Below are positions 38,461-51,000 of a DNA stretch of 64,000 nt, piece after piece. The DNA is from Cloeon dipterum. Lineage: Eukaryota; Arthropoda; Insecta; Ephemeroptera; Baetidae. Made by a program: the position numbers and the translations under genes. The DNA lies in the NCBI RefSeq assembly GCF_949628265.1, contig NC_088787.1, forward strand, positions 33,468,844 through 33,532,843. Reading direction: 5' to 3'. The notes under the pieces are model-generated. The model was not told the origin of the DNA, ran no database searches, and saw nothing but the letters and a program-made list of their open reading frames with translations. Every line of letters begins with the position of its first letter. Within the stretch, counting starts at the first letter, position 1.

Positions 38461-40421
38461 ACGTAATTTCGTGATATTGTAACTTTATTTGCGTCTTATT
38501 CAACTAACACTATGAATTCCTCCTGATGGCAGCACTAATTTAATTTTAATTCAGTTATGGTACATATCGTATTAATTAGTGGTTCTAAAGTATAGCAGAT
38601 ATTAACTTTTTCAAGTTGGAACCATTCAAAGAATTTTTACAATCTCCTCTTTCTCTCTCGACTGCCGTCCTAAATTTCGGAGGCAGCGCAGCGCGAGATT
38701 TAAGTGCAGTAATATGTATATAATCTGTTTAAAACACATTCCTTCGGTTCGCATTTTCCCGAGTTCTGAATTTTTACACGTGTGTCTCTCGAATAACGAT
38801 CTATCTCAGCTTTCAGCTTCTCGACCTAGCTAAAACAATAATCGCGCTATATTTTCGCATAAACATCGTCCTATCTTGCTTGTCTCATTACATCACAAAT
38901 TATCTGAAAGTGCTTAGTTATTGAATTCCAATCCAGGAAACGATTAACTTCGATTGATTTTATTTGTTATTATAATAATTTCGTAATGCCGAGATATATT
39001 TGAAAAGAAGATCTAGCCTAACTATGATGGAAATTCCCAAGATAGACCAACATGCACTTGCGATGAACAGCGTTTTGGAGTACATATTGCTTTCGTAGTC
39101 CCAAACAAAAAATATTCATTCCGTTTATACTTTGATCGAAAACATTCAACAACGAGATTTTAACACAATAACTCTAACAGGCATTTCAAAGGTTTCGCAG
39201 ACTACTAAATTTAATTTAATTTGATACATAATAATATAATATGTATGTGTCTCGATCACCACTCATTGCAGATCAACGCGCGGCAAAAGAACAGACCGCT
39301 CTTTTGTTATTGCAACACCTAAATTGACTATTTTGACGACATACACGGGAGCATGCGGTGGACAACACGGGGCGGGGGCATCAGATAACATTCGACATTC
39401 ACGCGGTCCACGTTTGCATCTCGAGAAAACAGTGCTGGCGAATAAATGGAAATTGCTTGTCCGATTTTTGGCACTGCTAGCCCGAATCCATTATTTTGGC
39501 ATTCAAAATCGGTTGATTTATCTTAAGGATAAGACTGCGAGGATGAGCTGTTTCGTGAGATCATTTCACCGGCGCCGGTGGCAAGAACTCAAATCATAAG
39601 AGCAAGAAAATAAAACAAAACAAGGTAGTTGCATTGTTACATATGTATTATGGCTGACGATTTAATTAATGATTGTGATCAAAACTCTGTGTGTATGGTG
39701 TATTAGTGTCATAAAAAAACAATAACAATCGTGTTCCGTAGCCGAGTTCAAAAAATAATTTCATTGCGTTAATTGACACCTGCGGACATGTCAACCACTC
39801 ATCGTGTTAGGAAACTTTCATTTTATAAAAATGAAATGCAGCGTAAGCATTAAACACATTATTAAACCTATCAATTGATTACACCGTAACGGAATCATAA
39901 AAAGCACATTATATTTCTAGCCACTCGATATTTTTTGATCATACACTGGATGATATAAACTATAGATTATTCGTTTACATTCGAGAGTTAATGAGCAACA
40001 TTGCTAACTTGGGGCAAAGATTTTGGTTCATGACATCCTCTCCAGTGTACATGGTTTTATGAACGATTACAACTTGCGAACGAATTTTTAAAAAGAGAAA
40101 ATAGCCAGTGACTAGTAAAATGTAATCGAGGAACGACACTTCTCCCTACATTCTTCCAAGTAATCGACGGCATGTAAGAGAAAACAATTTTGTGTGTGTG
40201 TGTAGTGTAGCTTGCACTTGTTCAAGCACTCAATGACATAGATTGCAGTGAATCAACTACAAGGGACTGGGCAAGTGCAGACTCTCTTCTTATCGCAATT
40301 TCTTTTTTTTCTTGGGGAAAGGCGGCTGCACATACATACAGAACAATTTCATCGCCCTCCTAAGGGGACGCACGAGCTAAACAGGGGTGATGGGCAGAAG
40401 GATGGAGTCACAGCAGTTGGC
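38461..40421. other. Vibrator 3' region and ELYS/vibrator spacer
   Basis: No supported coding sequence. The part next to 40422 is the 3' UTR of vibrator. Its poly(A) site is not clear, with no well-placed AATAAA near the stop. A GT run sits at 40193-40206. Confidence 0.45.
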
Positions 40422-41864
40422 TTAGTCAGTTTCAGCCTTCATTCCTCGAACTTCACCCACGTTGCGTTGCTGCAGAGGACAAAATAATTAGATACGTGAA
40501 TGCAACATTCAGAGAGAGAAATCACTCTAATAAAGCAACTTGGGAAGTGAGAAGAGAAAGAGAAATTTTACCAACCTGGTCCAACTCCTTCTTCGTTTCA
40601 TCTTCGATTGCACGGATATCATCCATGGTGAGACCATGCCAGCGGTCCATCCAACAGAACACTTGTCTGCAATGGGGGAGTTATAAGATAATTTCGAGTT
40701 TCCTGCTAAAAACACGCACCTATGGAAATTAGTGAAAAGTCTTCTCTCCGACTTTTGGATAAAACTTTCGACTCGCCCTTGAAGTCCGAACCACTTGAAC
40801 TCGGCAGTGACAAGCTTGTAACAAGTCATAACAGGAGTGACCTGCGAACAAAAGCAAAGATTTATATTAGAAGTCTGATAGTAAGGTGAGCACCCACCTC
40901 GTTCTTCCAGGTTTTGGTTACGAGAGGACCTCGACCCGTCTTTTCCGACTTGAACTTCGTTGGGTCCTCGTCCGCCTTGTAGTCTGATGGCTGAACGGGA
41001 TCGTGAGCAATGTCAATGTGGACCACTTCGCGTTGCTTTAATCTGTCCTCGGGCAGCTGGTGCACCTGCGTTTTTGGAACGGAATCGAATTTGTATTGAT
41101 GCCAATCGACCGCGTAGGGTGTACTAGGAAAAGCAGAAACGGGGTTCTCAGTCATTAGCCTGGACTTGTGCATGGCAATGTGTTAGTACGTTTTAGTTCT
41201 ACTAATTTTGGGCTTGTTTATCTTAAAAATTTGCAAAAGCAGGATATCATGTGTCGCAGAATGGTGTCAAAATCAATGCTTTTTGAAACAAATTATGTCC
41301 TTTCAAATTATAAACCGATATTTGCAAATGAATGAAACCGCCAACAGGTGGTGGCGGTGGCGCCGCCGTTTATTTGCGAGTTTGGAGTTATCGCTCCCAC
41401 TCTAATTTTAGAGGAAATGATGCTTCCGAGAATTCTTTTCACTAGACTCGCTGAAAGCCAGTTTCCGTTTTTTCAAATGTTTCATCTACATCAATGTAAT
41501 TGGCTCCGGATAAATTATTCCTGGCGAAAGATTTTTTGTCTGCAATACAAAGCAGATTTTCAATACGGTTTTAAGGACAAAAACGTGTGTAAATGGCAGC
41601 TAAATAAATTATCTATAGCATGCAATAATAAAAAAAAAAAAATCTTTTCTCCCCGAAACTCGAGCTCTACACTTAGGAAAGCCATTCCGGCCCTGAAATG
41701 CATTGATACGGCAGACAGCCGTTACTTTGAAGTAGTCCAAGGCTTCGTCAAAACCCCGTTCTGGATGATAAGCATTCAAGCGCTACAGGTGCGTTTGTCT
41801 GGGCGGAAGCAAAAGCTCGTTTGCGGTTGCAACGAGTGCGAGGTAGACAGAGGACAAGAGAGCA

Positions 41865-41900
<36 letters not shown>

Positions 41901-44900
41901 GGTGGGCCGAGGGGGTCAGTCGTGTCATGCATTAGTGCGTGAGTCGAAAGGAGTAAAGAGTTGAGAAGCAGAGGCGGCCAGAAGCAAGTACCGACTTACA
42001 TTCTCCTGCTCGCCCGTATCACCCAAATGCAATGACTCAATGATTATATAAAAGTTTTCCTTCATGTACCCAGGGTTCTGGTGGACAGAGGCAGAGAAAG
42101 AGACATAAGACGATGATTAGAACCTTGAGTGGTGGCATTTCGGAACAGAGTACAAACGAGAGATAATCATAGAGATACTGGCTGGGGGGCGGGGGTGGAG
42201 GGCGAAACGGAAGAGACCCAGTGGAAAGCACCGCGGCGCTGTCGATGCGATTTTTATGTCATAAGAGAGAAAGAGAGGCGGGCGTCAACACTCACATTGT
42301 GCTGGTCGCCAACATCGTCGCGGTGCATTGTCTCTATCACAATTTTAAAGTTCTCCTTCATGTAACCTGGATTCTGAAAATGGGGTTAAGACACGCGAGC
42401 GTGCGTGTGATCGTCAGTTTGGCACTACCGACTTAAATAGGGGATGCGGTGTAGGAAGAGGGTGATTTGGAAATCACCGTGAAAGGCGATTTACCGTCAG
42501 GGTGGGGATTTTTTAACACTGTAAATCGTTTCATTTAAAATTACAAATTTAAATCAAAATAATTAAAACTTTGTTGGGCCTCAAACTGCAAACTTACAGT
42601 AATCACTGTCCTGCAGTAAGGATAAGCGTTCCATGCCTCCTCGTGAACTTCTAGAGATCCCTTGGGTGCCAACAACCTGATAAATTTCGGCACTTTACTG
42701 AAATCACACAAAAATATTTCATTAGTTTTTTTTTCACTAAATTAACAGACTTGAGAGTGAAATAATAAAATCGCAAGGAACGAGAGCAGACGTAAGACAA
42801 TTTCCGTTAATTAATCAGAGTGACTCAGTCTTCAACATGACCTGGGTTACCCAACTACAGCAATTGCAGATCGATTGGAAATGCCAATAATAATTATCAC
42901 TCAAGGCGGAGGATCGATCTGCCACTTGACCCGCCAGTCGGTCGTGTTTTGCGGAGCGCATTCATGTGTTTGCTCAGGTGAAACGAAGCTGGAATTCATT
43001 CTTTTGTTTCAGCCCTCTCGCACACGGCCGACGGTGCAGGTGTCGAGCCAACGACAGCGATAAAATAGAAACACGTGGCATGCGCCAAAATCAATACAAA
43101 GTGTGTCCGTCGGCCAAAGAGTGTGTGGGCAGAAGCGGTCATCTCGCGATTGCCTTGGCACCGGCCGCTCATCAATTGATCACCCTAGTCAGTCTATCCC
43201 TCTGCGGGGGGATCGGGCGGCAGGGAGGGAAACCGTACACTGCATCTCTCTCCATTGATATGCTCCGCCTTCACACCACCCGAGGGACTTCATTTGCATG
43301 TGGTGCGTGCACCTTTTTTCGCCAACCTTTTCAGTGACGTTGGTTTTCATGGTTTATTTTTTGTGCTACCTCCAGCTACAACTAAACGAAATCAGATTGT
43401 GAATATGACGATTTACGAAAATAAACCATATATGCAAGAACAAATATTTCGTAAGACAGATTGCAGGTTTAAAATTAAGATTTCTCATTAATTAATATTT
43501 AATGTACAAGAAAAATATAATTTTAATCCCCTTTTTTTCAACCATCGTCAAACAAATTTTGTTCACGTAGTTTAACATGTGTTTGACTTGATAAATAAGA
43601 TTTAGGCAAGAATTTACACTGTTAGTCTCATGTTGCGATCCCAAACGCATACCAAAACGCCTCTACACAGAGTGATAAGATTATTTGAGAGCGTCTTTAT
43701 CTCCACTCAAACGTGTTTGCTCTTTTAATTAGTAAGAGATCATTAACATATCCTCTACGATTGCACAAAAAATCATGCCCTAGCTGGTTGAGGTTAAAAA
43801 TTCAGCTAATGTGGAAAATCACCGTCCTGTGCATGTTCTTTTCAACAGCCAGAATTAACATTAGTGGCCACGCGACACGACGCCAACGGTGATCTTTTGT
43901 TGTCACTCAGCGACACGCTATCGTTGCACAGAAGATAATTTAAGTCGTCTACCAATCAAAAAGGCACCGTTTTTAATTACTGATAAGGAACGCAGCTTCA
44001 AAAGTCGCGGCAAGCAAATTTGCTTAGGCTTGAAATTGGTGACGTGCACGCACTGTTCGACACAATAAAATGAATTGGACAAAACATGTATTTAACGATG
44101 TGACGAAATATTATATAATATGTTACAGTATAGGCTCAAAATTGTTCACTGTCATGCAATATCGATAGTTTATTCCAATATTGAAAAAAAAAACTCAGCG
44201 GTTAAATAAATGTTTTAACTCGGAAAATCAATACTAAATATTTAATTATCTTCCGATCTTGGCTGAACTATTATTATTTCATGTTTATCCAATTCTACCA
44301 CCTATCACGTTGCTTACAAATTCCAATGCAATGATTGCCAAGAAAAGGCTGCGATTGCAACACAATAGACAAGTTAAAAAAATTATGAAGGAGTTTGCCT
44401 GCTTGAGCCAGACCGGGATAGGCCAGGAGACTAAACCAAGCCCCAGTGTCGCAAGACAATTTCGTAACTTCCCAATTTCATTGAAACATGGCCTGTGTAG
44501 CTTTGAGCCTTTGAAAACCGAACGGAACGTTTCCGTTTCTATCAAAGGATTCCTCTCGCGGATAGATCTCCAATGGGATTTTGGTCATTCCGAGCCAAAG
44601 CTGCGGCCTCCTACTGGCTGGCTACGAACAAGTCGGATAAACGAGCCGCAAATGAAACTACCTGCACAAGTGGACTTCAAACTGCATCGATAAAGAATGC
44701 AGGTATGATTGACTCTAGTGTTCAGTGCGCCATACGCCTTAAACTTTGTTTCATTTTTAGATTTTTTTTTAAAATATAAAATTATCAACATGATCTTTCG
44801 TAAACTTAGAAGTAAGTGATATTCTCTTGTGTTATGTAAAAGTCACTTAGAATCGAAACCTACTTTAAAGATAAACATTCAAGATTTTCTTTTTTGAGGT

Positions 44901-46938
44901 AATTCATAATATTTACTTCAATGGCCGTAACAGTTTCTAAGAATTAAAATGAGTATTATTTAAGAATGACAGCAACTGAGTTTGCCACATAGAACAGTTG
45001 CTGATGGATCAAGCAAATTTTATCAGTAGATGGGATAATAACTGAACTCCTAGCTTATCATATTGAAAATAGAGTATTATTCTGGTAGAAATTGAAGAAA
45101 AATATTTCAATGATTGTTATTGGCTATTTTGACGTGAAAATAGAAATAAACAGCAGAAAAGTGCCACCATATTATTTTGTATACTGAAATTGTTTTCCGT
45201 TAAACCATTTCTATTTTCGAGATATCCAAAGCAAACAGCCTTTTTCATTACGGAGCACGGTTGTAACCGTTCAAAAGAAGCTCATTCTTAGGAAGAGAGT
45301 GTTAATCTTTTTTGTTTAAAATGTTTGGCGAATGGATATCGCGAAATGTTCTTCCCTATTTTTTTGATATTACTCAAGGCAACTCAAAAAGTAAGTAACT
45401 GAGTTTTAATTTGGCTAAATTTGGAAAAATGTAATTTCCGTATTATTTTGCGGGTTAGCACTGAAATATGAACTGCTCGGAGCAGAATTATTGAAAGCCA
45501 GACCGAATTCCTGAACCGACGATTCATTTGATCACGGCGACGCAGAAACGGGCGTCCTTGACCCGGCGAGTGCTTTGGCACGCTCGCTCCTTCGCCGCCG
45601 CCGCTAAAGAGGACACGGCTTATCTGCTTCGGGACTAATGTTTGATGCATGAGCCACCGCGATTTTATTCCACCTTGTTTGAACAGGAGCAAGTGCTGAG
45701 CGCTCCAAGAGAATGCGCACGGGGCTCAAAAGGCGCAAGCATATTTCCGACAAGTTCAAAAGACACTTATTAACTCTTCTCGAAAACGCTCATTTCCTCA
45801 TAATTCATGCAGGAAATCGGTCATCTTTTCACACAAAGAATATGAAGATTAAGATTCTTCTCGTATTTTCAGGCCCGAACAAGCTGTTTTGATATTTTAG
45901 AGACGAGATAATAATTATGCTTTACAAGCATAAACATTTACCTTTGAAAAAAAAACAAGTAATTAAAATCAGAAAACGGTCCCGCATACCTTGCTAGATG
46001 ATAAATCTTGTAAGTGTACTGGCCCTGGCTATATTGGCCATTGAGGAGAGGGTGGTTGTCGAAGGGTTCGTTGCGGAGAACTTCGATGCCCTCGCCGCCG
46101 CCTGTGTTGTTCTTGCTGGCCTCTGCGACCGAGTACAGCTGAGCCACTTGGTACTGAAAAAAATCAGGGGCAGTGAACGTTAGCTAGACAATGACCAGGG
46201 TTTCCTGCTCTTCACCCACCTCTTCCACGGTCAAGGGAAGCGTCACACGACTGAAACAGACAAGATTAGAGGAAATCAGTGAAGGGAAAAATTGAGCCGT
46301 ACTATTCGTAGCATTTTTCGGATTTTTTGGACATGATTGGAGCCGAGCACGCACACACGTCTGCACAGGAGCGAAGCAACGGAGTGACTAATTTTAAGGC
46401 TTAAGGCTGGCTCGGTGAGTGATTCACACACCTGTCTGATTAGGGCTGATTGAGGAACAAGGGACCAATCAACGGATTGAACTAAAAAAAAATCAGTTTT
46501 CCCCCCACTTTCTCATTAGGGTTTTCGGGACTGATTAGAAGCATCGAAGGCGTGGTCCGTTTCGTTGTGTAAACGCAGAGGGATTGTTTGCACTCTGCAA
46601 TTAGGAGTCACGGCCCTGGGACTTGTCAAAATCGGAGCGGCGCGGTGTCGGCCGCTCAGATCACGTCGGATGCGGCGGCCACCGACGAGAAACGATGACC
46701 GTGGCCGTCGAGACGGTCGCACGGTGGAGGGCCCGGCAATTTGCTGAGATTTCCATTAATAATGACCAATTCGAACGATGACAGGGTTCAATCGGGTCAC
46801 TCTGGGGCACCGGCCGAAGGGTGCGAAAACACGCGTCCGCGGTCCGTTTTCGACGCCACTGAGCCCGCCGACCTGTGCCTAAAGGTGCTTGTCACGAGAA
46901 TTACCGGATAATTATACTTACAACTCTTTAATAAGCAT
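40422..46938 (-). CDS. vib: Class I phosphatidylinositol transfer protein (vibrator/PITP)
   Basis: Nine exons per isoform, 272 aa: 46938-46922, 46250-46220, 46153-45990, 42697-42598, then one of 42373-42296 or 42077-42000, then 41065-40898, 40841-40720, 40666-40576, 40469-40422 (stop TAA). The sequence follows PITP alpha/beta throughout: [97 protein letters not shown], and its length equals the mammalian proteins. PITPs exchange phosphatidylinositol and phosphatidylcholine between membranes and feed phosphoinositide synthesis. The fly orthologue is needed for cytokinesis and neuronal survival. Lipid-contact residues equivalent to Thr59, Lys61 and Asn90 are present. The first coding exon is only 17 nt. 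The 3.3-kb third intron carries no supported gene. Confidence 0.96.
41866..41898. repeat. (GA)n microsatellite in vibrator intron
   Basis: An uninterrupted run of GA dinucleotides about 30 bp long, 100 bp from alternative exon B. Confidence 0.85.
42000..42077 (-). CDS. vib: Vibrator alternative exon B (78 nt)
   Basis: 26 codons, phase 0 to 0, with acceptor CCACCAG before AACCCTGGG and donor AAT|GTAAGT. Encodes [18 protein letters not shown] then GDTGEQEN. It aligns over its full length with exon A and with human PITP residues 101-124. Compared with A it has Ser at the position of rat/human Thr114 and Leu where mammals have Trp. B lies downstream of A in the direction of transcription. Confidence 0.85.
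42296..42373 (-). CDS. vib: Vibrator alternative exon A (78 nt)
   Basis: 26 codons, phase 0 to 0, with acceptor TTTTCAG before AATCCAGG and donor AAT|GTGAGT. Encodes [18 protein letters not shown] then DDVGDQHN. It is the paralogous partner of exon B, 218 bp upstream in transcription order, and keeps Thr at the Thr114-equivalent position. Both exons are the same length, so either one joins the flanking exons in frame. Confidence 0.85.
42698..45989. other. 3.3-kb intron of vibrator
   Basis: Lies between the exon ending ...YHLA and the exon starting [10 protein letters not shown], which join in phase. A GC-richer patch (42900-43370), a 144-codon plus ORF (44259-44693) and a patch at 45480-45720 are present. 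I could not assign a domain, splice structure or homologue to any of these. Confidence 0.55.
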
Positions 46939-48069
46939 TTTATTGGCGTTTTATGTCACAGTCACAGACACACATCAGGCGATGTAGGAGAGATGGTTCA
47001 CTCTGACGTCACCGATTCAACGGAAGTAGGTGTATGCAGCGACGCCATCGACATCTGTCGATCACAGCTGGAACATAATTTTGTAAATTTTGACTTTTTC
47101 TCCGTCTCATCGACTTTAGATAAAAAAACACGAACTTAATTGTAAAGATAATAAATATCCAGTTATGTTTCACATTAAATTAATGTGAATTATTCAGTAC
47201 GGATGGCGCAAATTGGATAATTTCGGTCCGATTCAGCTTCACGCAGAACACCGCAACTACCGCAAGCGGCGCAAGCAGGTGTCGCTAGTGTCGTCACGGA
47301 GTGTGTATTTTTCGTCGTGCGTCGCCATTATGAGCATTTGTTATTGGTTCTGACTGTGCTCATAAAAATGGGCTTAATTCAGTGTTATCAGCAGTTGGTA
47401 TCGAAGGATCAGTAAGTCGAACGGCTGGCGGTGATTGCGGACAAATCGTCGGCACAGGAATTGTGGGGTGAGTGTCAGTCAAGGCGGACGTCACAGGACA
47501 ACAAATTGCCAAGGGTCATTATCATACTGCACAATATTGCAATGATTAGACGTTTCGTTTCACCATCACAAATGCACGCACGGCCAGCCACTGGCAGTGA
47601 CTGCTTTTGTAACCTCGACTGGCGACCGTGCCCTGGTCATCGTACCTTTTCTACCGTGATTATCATTTCGCGGACCGCACTTATCAGGCCGAATAATATC
47701 GAATGTTGAGAGTTGTATGTAATTGAGTAGGTCGTCAAACGCAGTAGGCGTGCCTACTCACTCTCAATTGTGCAGAAAGTGCCATTATTATTGTTATTGC
47801 TCTGCCTTTTTTGGATGCGTCCACTGTGCCAACATCCAACTTTCCATTTTCTCGGTTGTCGCGCCAAAGGAATGAAATACGCATTAATTAGCAGTCTAGT
47901 CGCCAACAAACTTTGCCTGATTGAATGAGAGCGCCCTGAGAGCCTTGGCGCGCTCAAGGTCGCTGTCTTTCTTTCATTCCATCTTCTTTTATTACCCGAC
48001 AAGTGTAACTCAATACGTAGTTTTCCCTCGGATGATCACGATTAATTCCTCTCTCTGTGCGCAGTGACG
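46939..48069. promoter_or_regulatory. Divergent promoter region between vibrator and the MTMR3/4-like gene
   Basis: About 1.1 kb separates the two ATGs. A plausible non-coding MTMR exon ends near 47411 (ATCA|GTAAGT) or 47467 (GGG|GTGAGT) and splices to the acceptor at 48064 (GCAG), six bases before the MTMR start. GC-richer patches lie at 46600-46880 and 47220-47330. No clear TATA box. Confidence 0.4.
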
Positions 48070-51000
48070 ATGACCACGGAGCTGGACGAGCCGTCAGGTG
48101 CGCCGTCTCTCTGCGAGGTCAGCGCCTCTGAGCTGTACCCGAAGCATGGCCTGCAGGAGGCCACCCTGGTGGAGGATGTGCAGCAGGCCGAATGCAACGT
48201 TCCTTTCCCGCTCGTCTTCGGCGAGAATGTCGATTATTTGAGCCGAGTCGGCGACAACGGCCTTTTGGCCCTGTCCAATTACAGGTCATCCTTGCAAATT
48301 CGAGTAAAAACAGCAGCTGACTGAATTTAATCGCTTCTTTCAGATGTTTCTTGCAAAGCAATCGCTGCACTTACAACATACCTCTGACTGTGATAGACGT
48401 GGTAGAAGTGAGAGATCTTTTAGACCTGCATATATTATGCAAAGACGTGCAGTCAGTAAGGTAGTGTACTGAAACAACTTGCTACATTACCCGGTTGACC
48501 TTTAATTTTATTAAGAAGCTCTGATGATTTAACCGTGCACAGCAGAGTTATTGTATCATTCTAAAAGCTGTCACTGGCAATGAAACCTTAGAAGGGGTTT
48601 TCTTATTGCAACCCATTTCATGCGGTGCATTATGAGAAAAAACCATTGTGAAATAAGAGAAGCTTTTCTTTCAATTTTAAAAAGAATCTGCTTCCGCGTC
48701 AATGAGCAAGCCGTTCTTGCTTGAAAGTGAAGAAATGGAAAATTAATTAGTTAAATAATTTTTCTTCCAGGTGTTCCTTCAGCTCTAGCGAGGCTTGTAC
48801 TGAGTGGCAAAGGAGAATTAGTCGGGCGGCCACTCAGCCTCGAGAGTTGGAGCGAGTTTTCGCTTTGCCATTCTACGCTTGGGCCTGCGAAGAAGGTGAT
48901 GAGGAGGCGTGGAGCAAATTGGGAGGCCGCAATGACAGTGCGGCATTGGTTGGAAGTGTCGATTCCAGTGAGACAAATTTCTATGCAGAGGTGATTTTGA
49001 AGTGATCAAAGACAAACAAAGTTAAGTTGAATTTTCCCTCTTTTCGCGCAGATTGCGAGACTCGGCTTTGACTTGGCAGGAGCCTGGAGAGTGAGCCAGT
49101 TGAATTACGAATATAATCTATGTCAATCATATCCACGGCTGATATTACTGCCGTCGTGCATCAATGATGTGACATTGGAGGCTGTGGCCCGCTTCCGCAG
49201 CGCTCGCAGAGTACCTGCTGTCGTTTGGAGGTATATTAATATATATATACTTTTTGTGCATCTTCAATAATTATTATTTATGGCCTTTTGGTCTGTGTTT
49301 CTTACGTTTGAATCGCACGCAAGCCAAGCATATCAGCTGTTAATATCAGTTCAGGATTTCACTTTTTATCTGCTGCAGTGTTGAATGAAGATTAGGATTG
49401 TTTGGGCACTTAGTTTTGCTGTGCTCCTTACAATTAGCCGCTTAGCAACTAATGCATCTATTTGTGCAATACATGTACAATTGTGCTGTTTTATTTAATA
49501 TTTTTGGAACATACTTTTCTTCTCTCAGAGCCAAAAATTCCTATTCTGTTATACATTATGTATTCTTTTTATCTATTTCAATTTAAAGATATCTAATTTT
49601 TTAGGGGGAATGAACTGTTGTTGCGCTCTAAATTGATAAAAACAAACTAAGAACAGTTCTGCTTTCTTCTTGAGTAACCAAAAAAAAATCCTCTTAACAA
49701 ATTTAATCTTTATAACTACCCATGCAAAGCTCAAACGATTTAAAAAAATCATTAATACACTTAGAATTTTTTTTTAATTAAATTTTTGCTCTTGGAAATG
49801 TGACAGGCACTCAAATGGCGCCGTTCTGGCGAGGAGCAGTCAGCCAGAGGTTGGTTGGCTAGGTTGGCGGTCTCCAGAGGATGAGGATCTGATGAAAGCG
49901 TTCGCAGAAGCCTGTGCCTGCTCTGAAACGACCCCGAATATTGAAGGCGAGCTTGCCGACGAGCCGCAGCCACAGCCCTCGTCTAAAGTAAGTGTGCTTA
50001 AGAAAGCTTGATGAATCAGTGAAAGATGATAATAATATGTTTCCAGAACGTAGTGATCGTGGACGCCCGTTCATACACAACCGCTGTGGCCAACCGGGCT
50101 AGAGGGGGTGGCTGCGAATGTGCAGAGTACTACCCCAATTGTATTATCGCCTTCATGAACCTCTCCAACATTCACGCTGTCCGCAAAAGCTGTCAGGTTC
50201 TGAGGACCTTATGCGCCCTTGATGACCCTCAAAAGTAATTCTAATTGGCTTTTGTTTTTGATAAACTTGCTTAACTTGTTTTCCACACAGTTGGTTCAGT
50301 CAGCTTGAAGGATGCAAGTGGTTCCAACTTTTGGCTTCCATCTTAAGAGCGGCAGTGACAGTGGCTGTGGCCCTGGACAGGGACGCGACGCCTGTGTTGG
50401 TTCACTGCTCGGATGGTTGGGACCGGACTCCTCAAATCACGGCTTTAGCTCAGCTGTTGTTAGATCCATACTACAGAACCATTGAGGCAAGATGAATGAT
50501 TTAAATTTTTATTTGAGGTAGTCAAAATATCTTATTTTGTTTATCAGGGGTTCCAAGTGCTGGTTGAGCGTGAATGGATTGATTTTGGCCACAAATTCGC
50601 CGACCGGTGTGGACTGGGAGCTGGAGCCACAGACGACATAAACGAGCGAAGTCCGGTGTTTTTACAGTGGCTTGACTGCGTCCATCAGCTTCTAATTCAG
50701 TTTCCGTGCGCATTCCAGTTCAGCCACGCGTATCTGGTAAGAATCAAACAGCTGCTTTTGGAAAAACAAATAATTATCTTTTGCAAAGGTGCGGCTGGCG
50801 CAACACGTTTACTCCAACATGTTTGGCACATTCTTGTGCAACTCTCAGAGGGAGAGAGCTAAGCTCAGAGTGGCGGAAAGAACTCTGTCGGTGTGGCGGT
50901 TCCTCAAGGCAAACCCTGATTGCCACAATTTATTGTATTCGTGCAACCAACAGGTAAAATAATGTTTTTTGATAAAATATAATATCTCCCTCAAAACATG

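Noticed and set aside
42966-43337. 123-codon plus ORF in the vibrator intron
   Set aside because: Composition-driven open frame in a GC-richer patch, with no domain and no splice partner.
44259-44693. 144-codon plus ORF in the vibrator intron as a nested gene
   Set aside because: No recognisable domain, no clear promoter or poly(A) support, and an overlapping 86-codon ORF on the other strand. It could be real, but I cannot support it.
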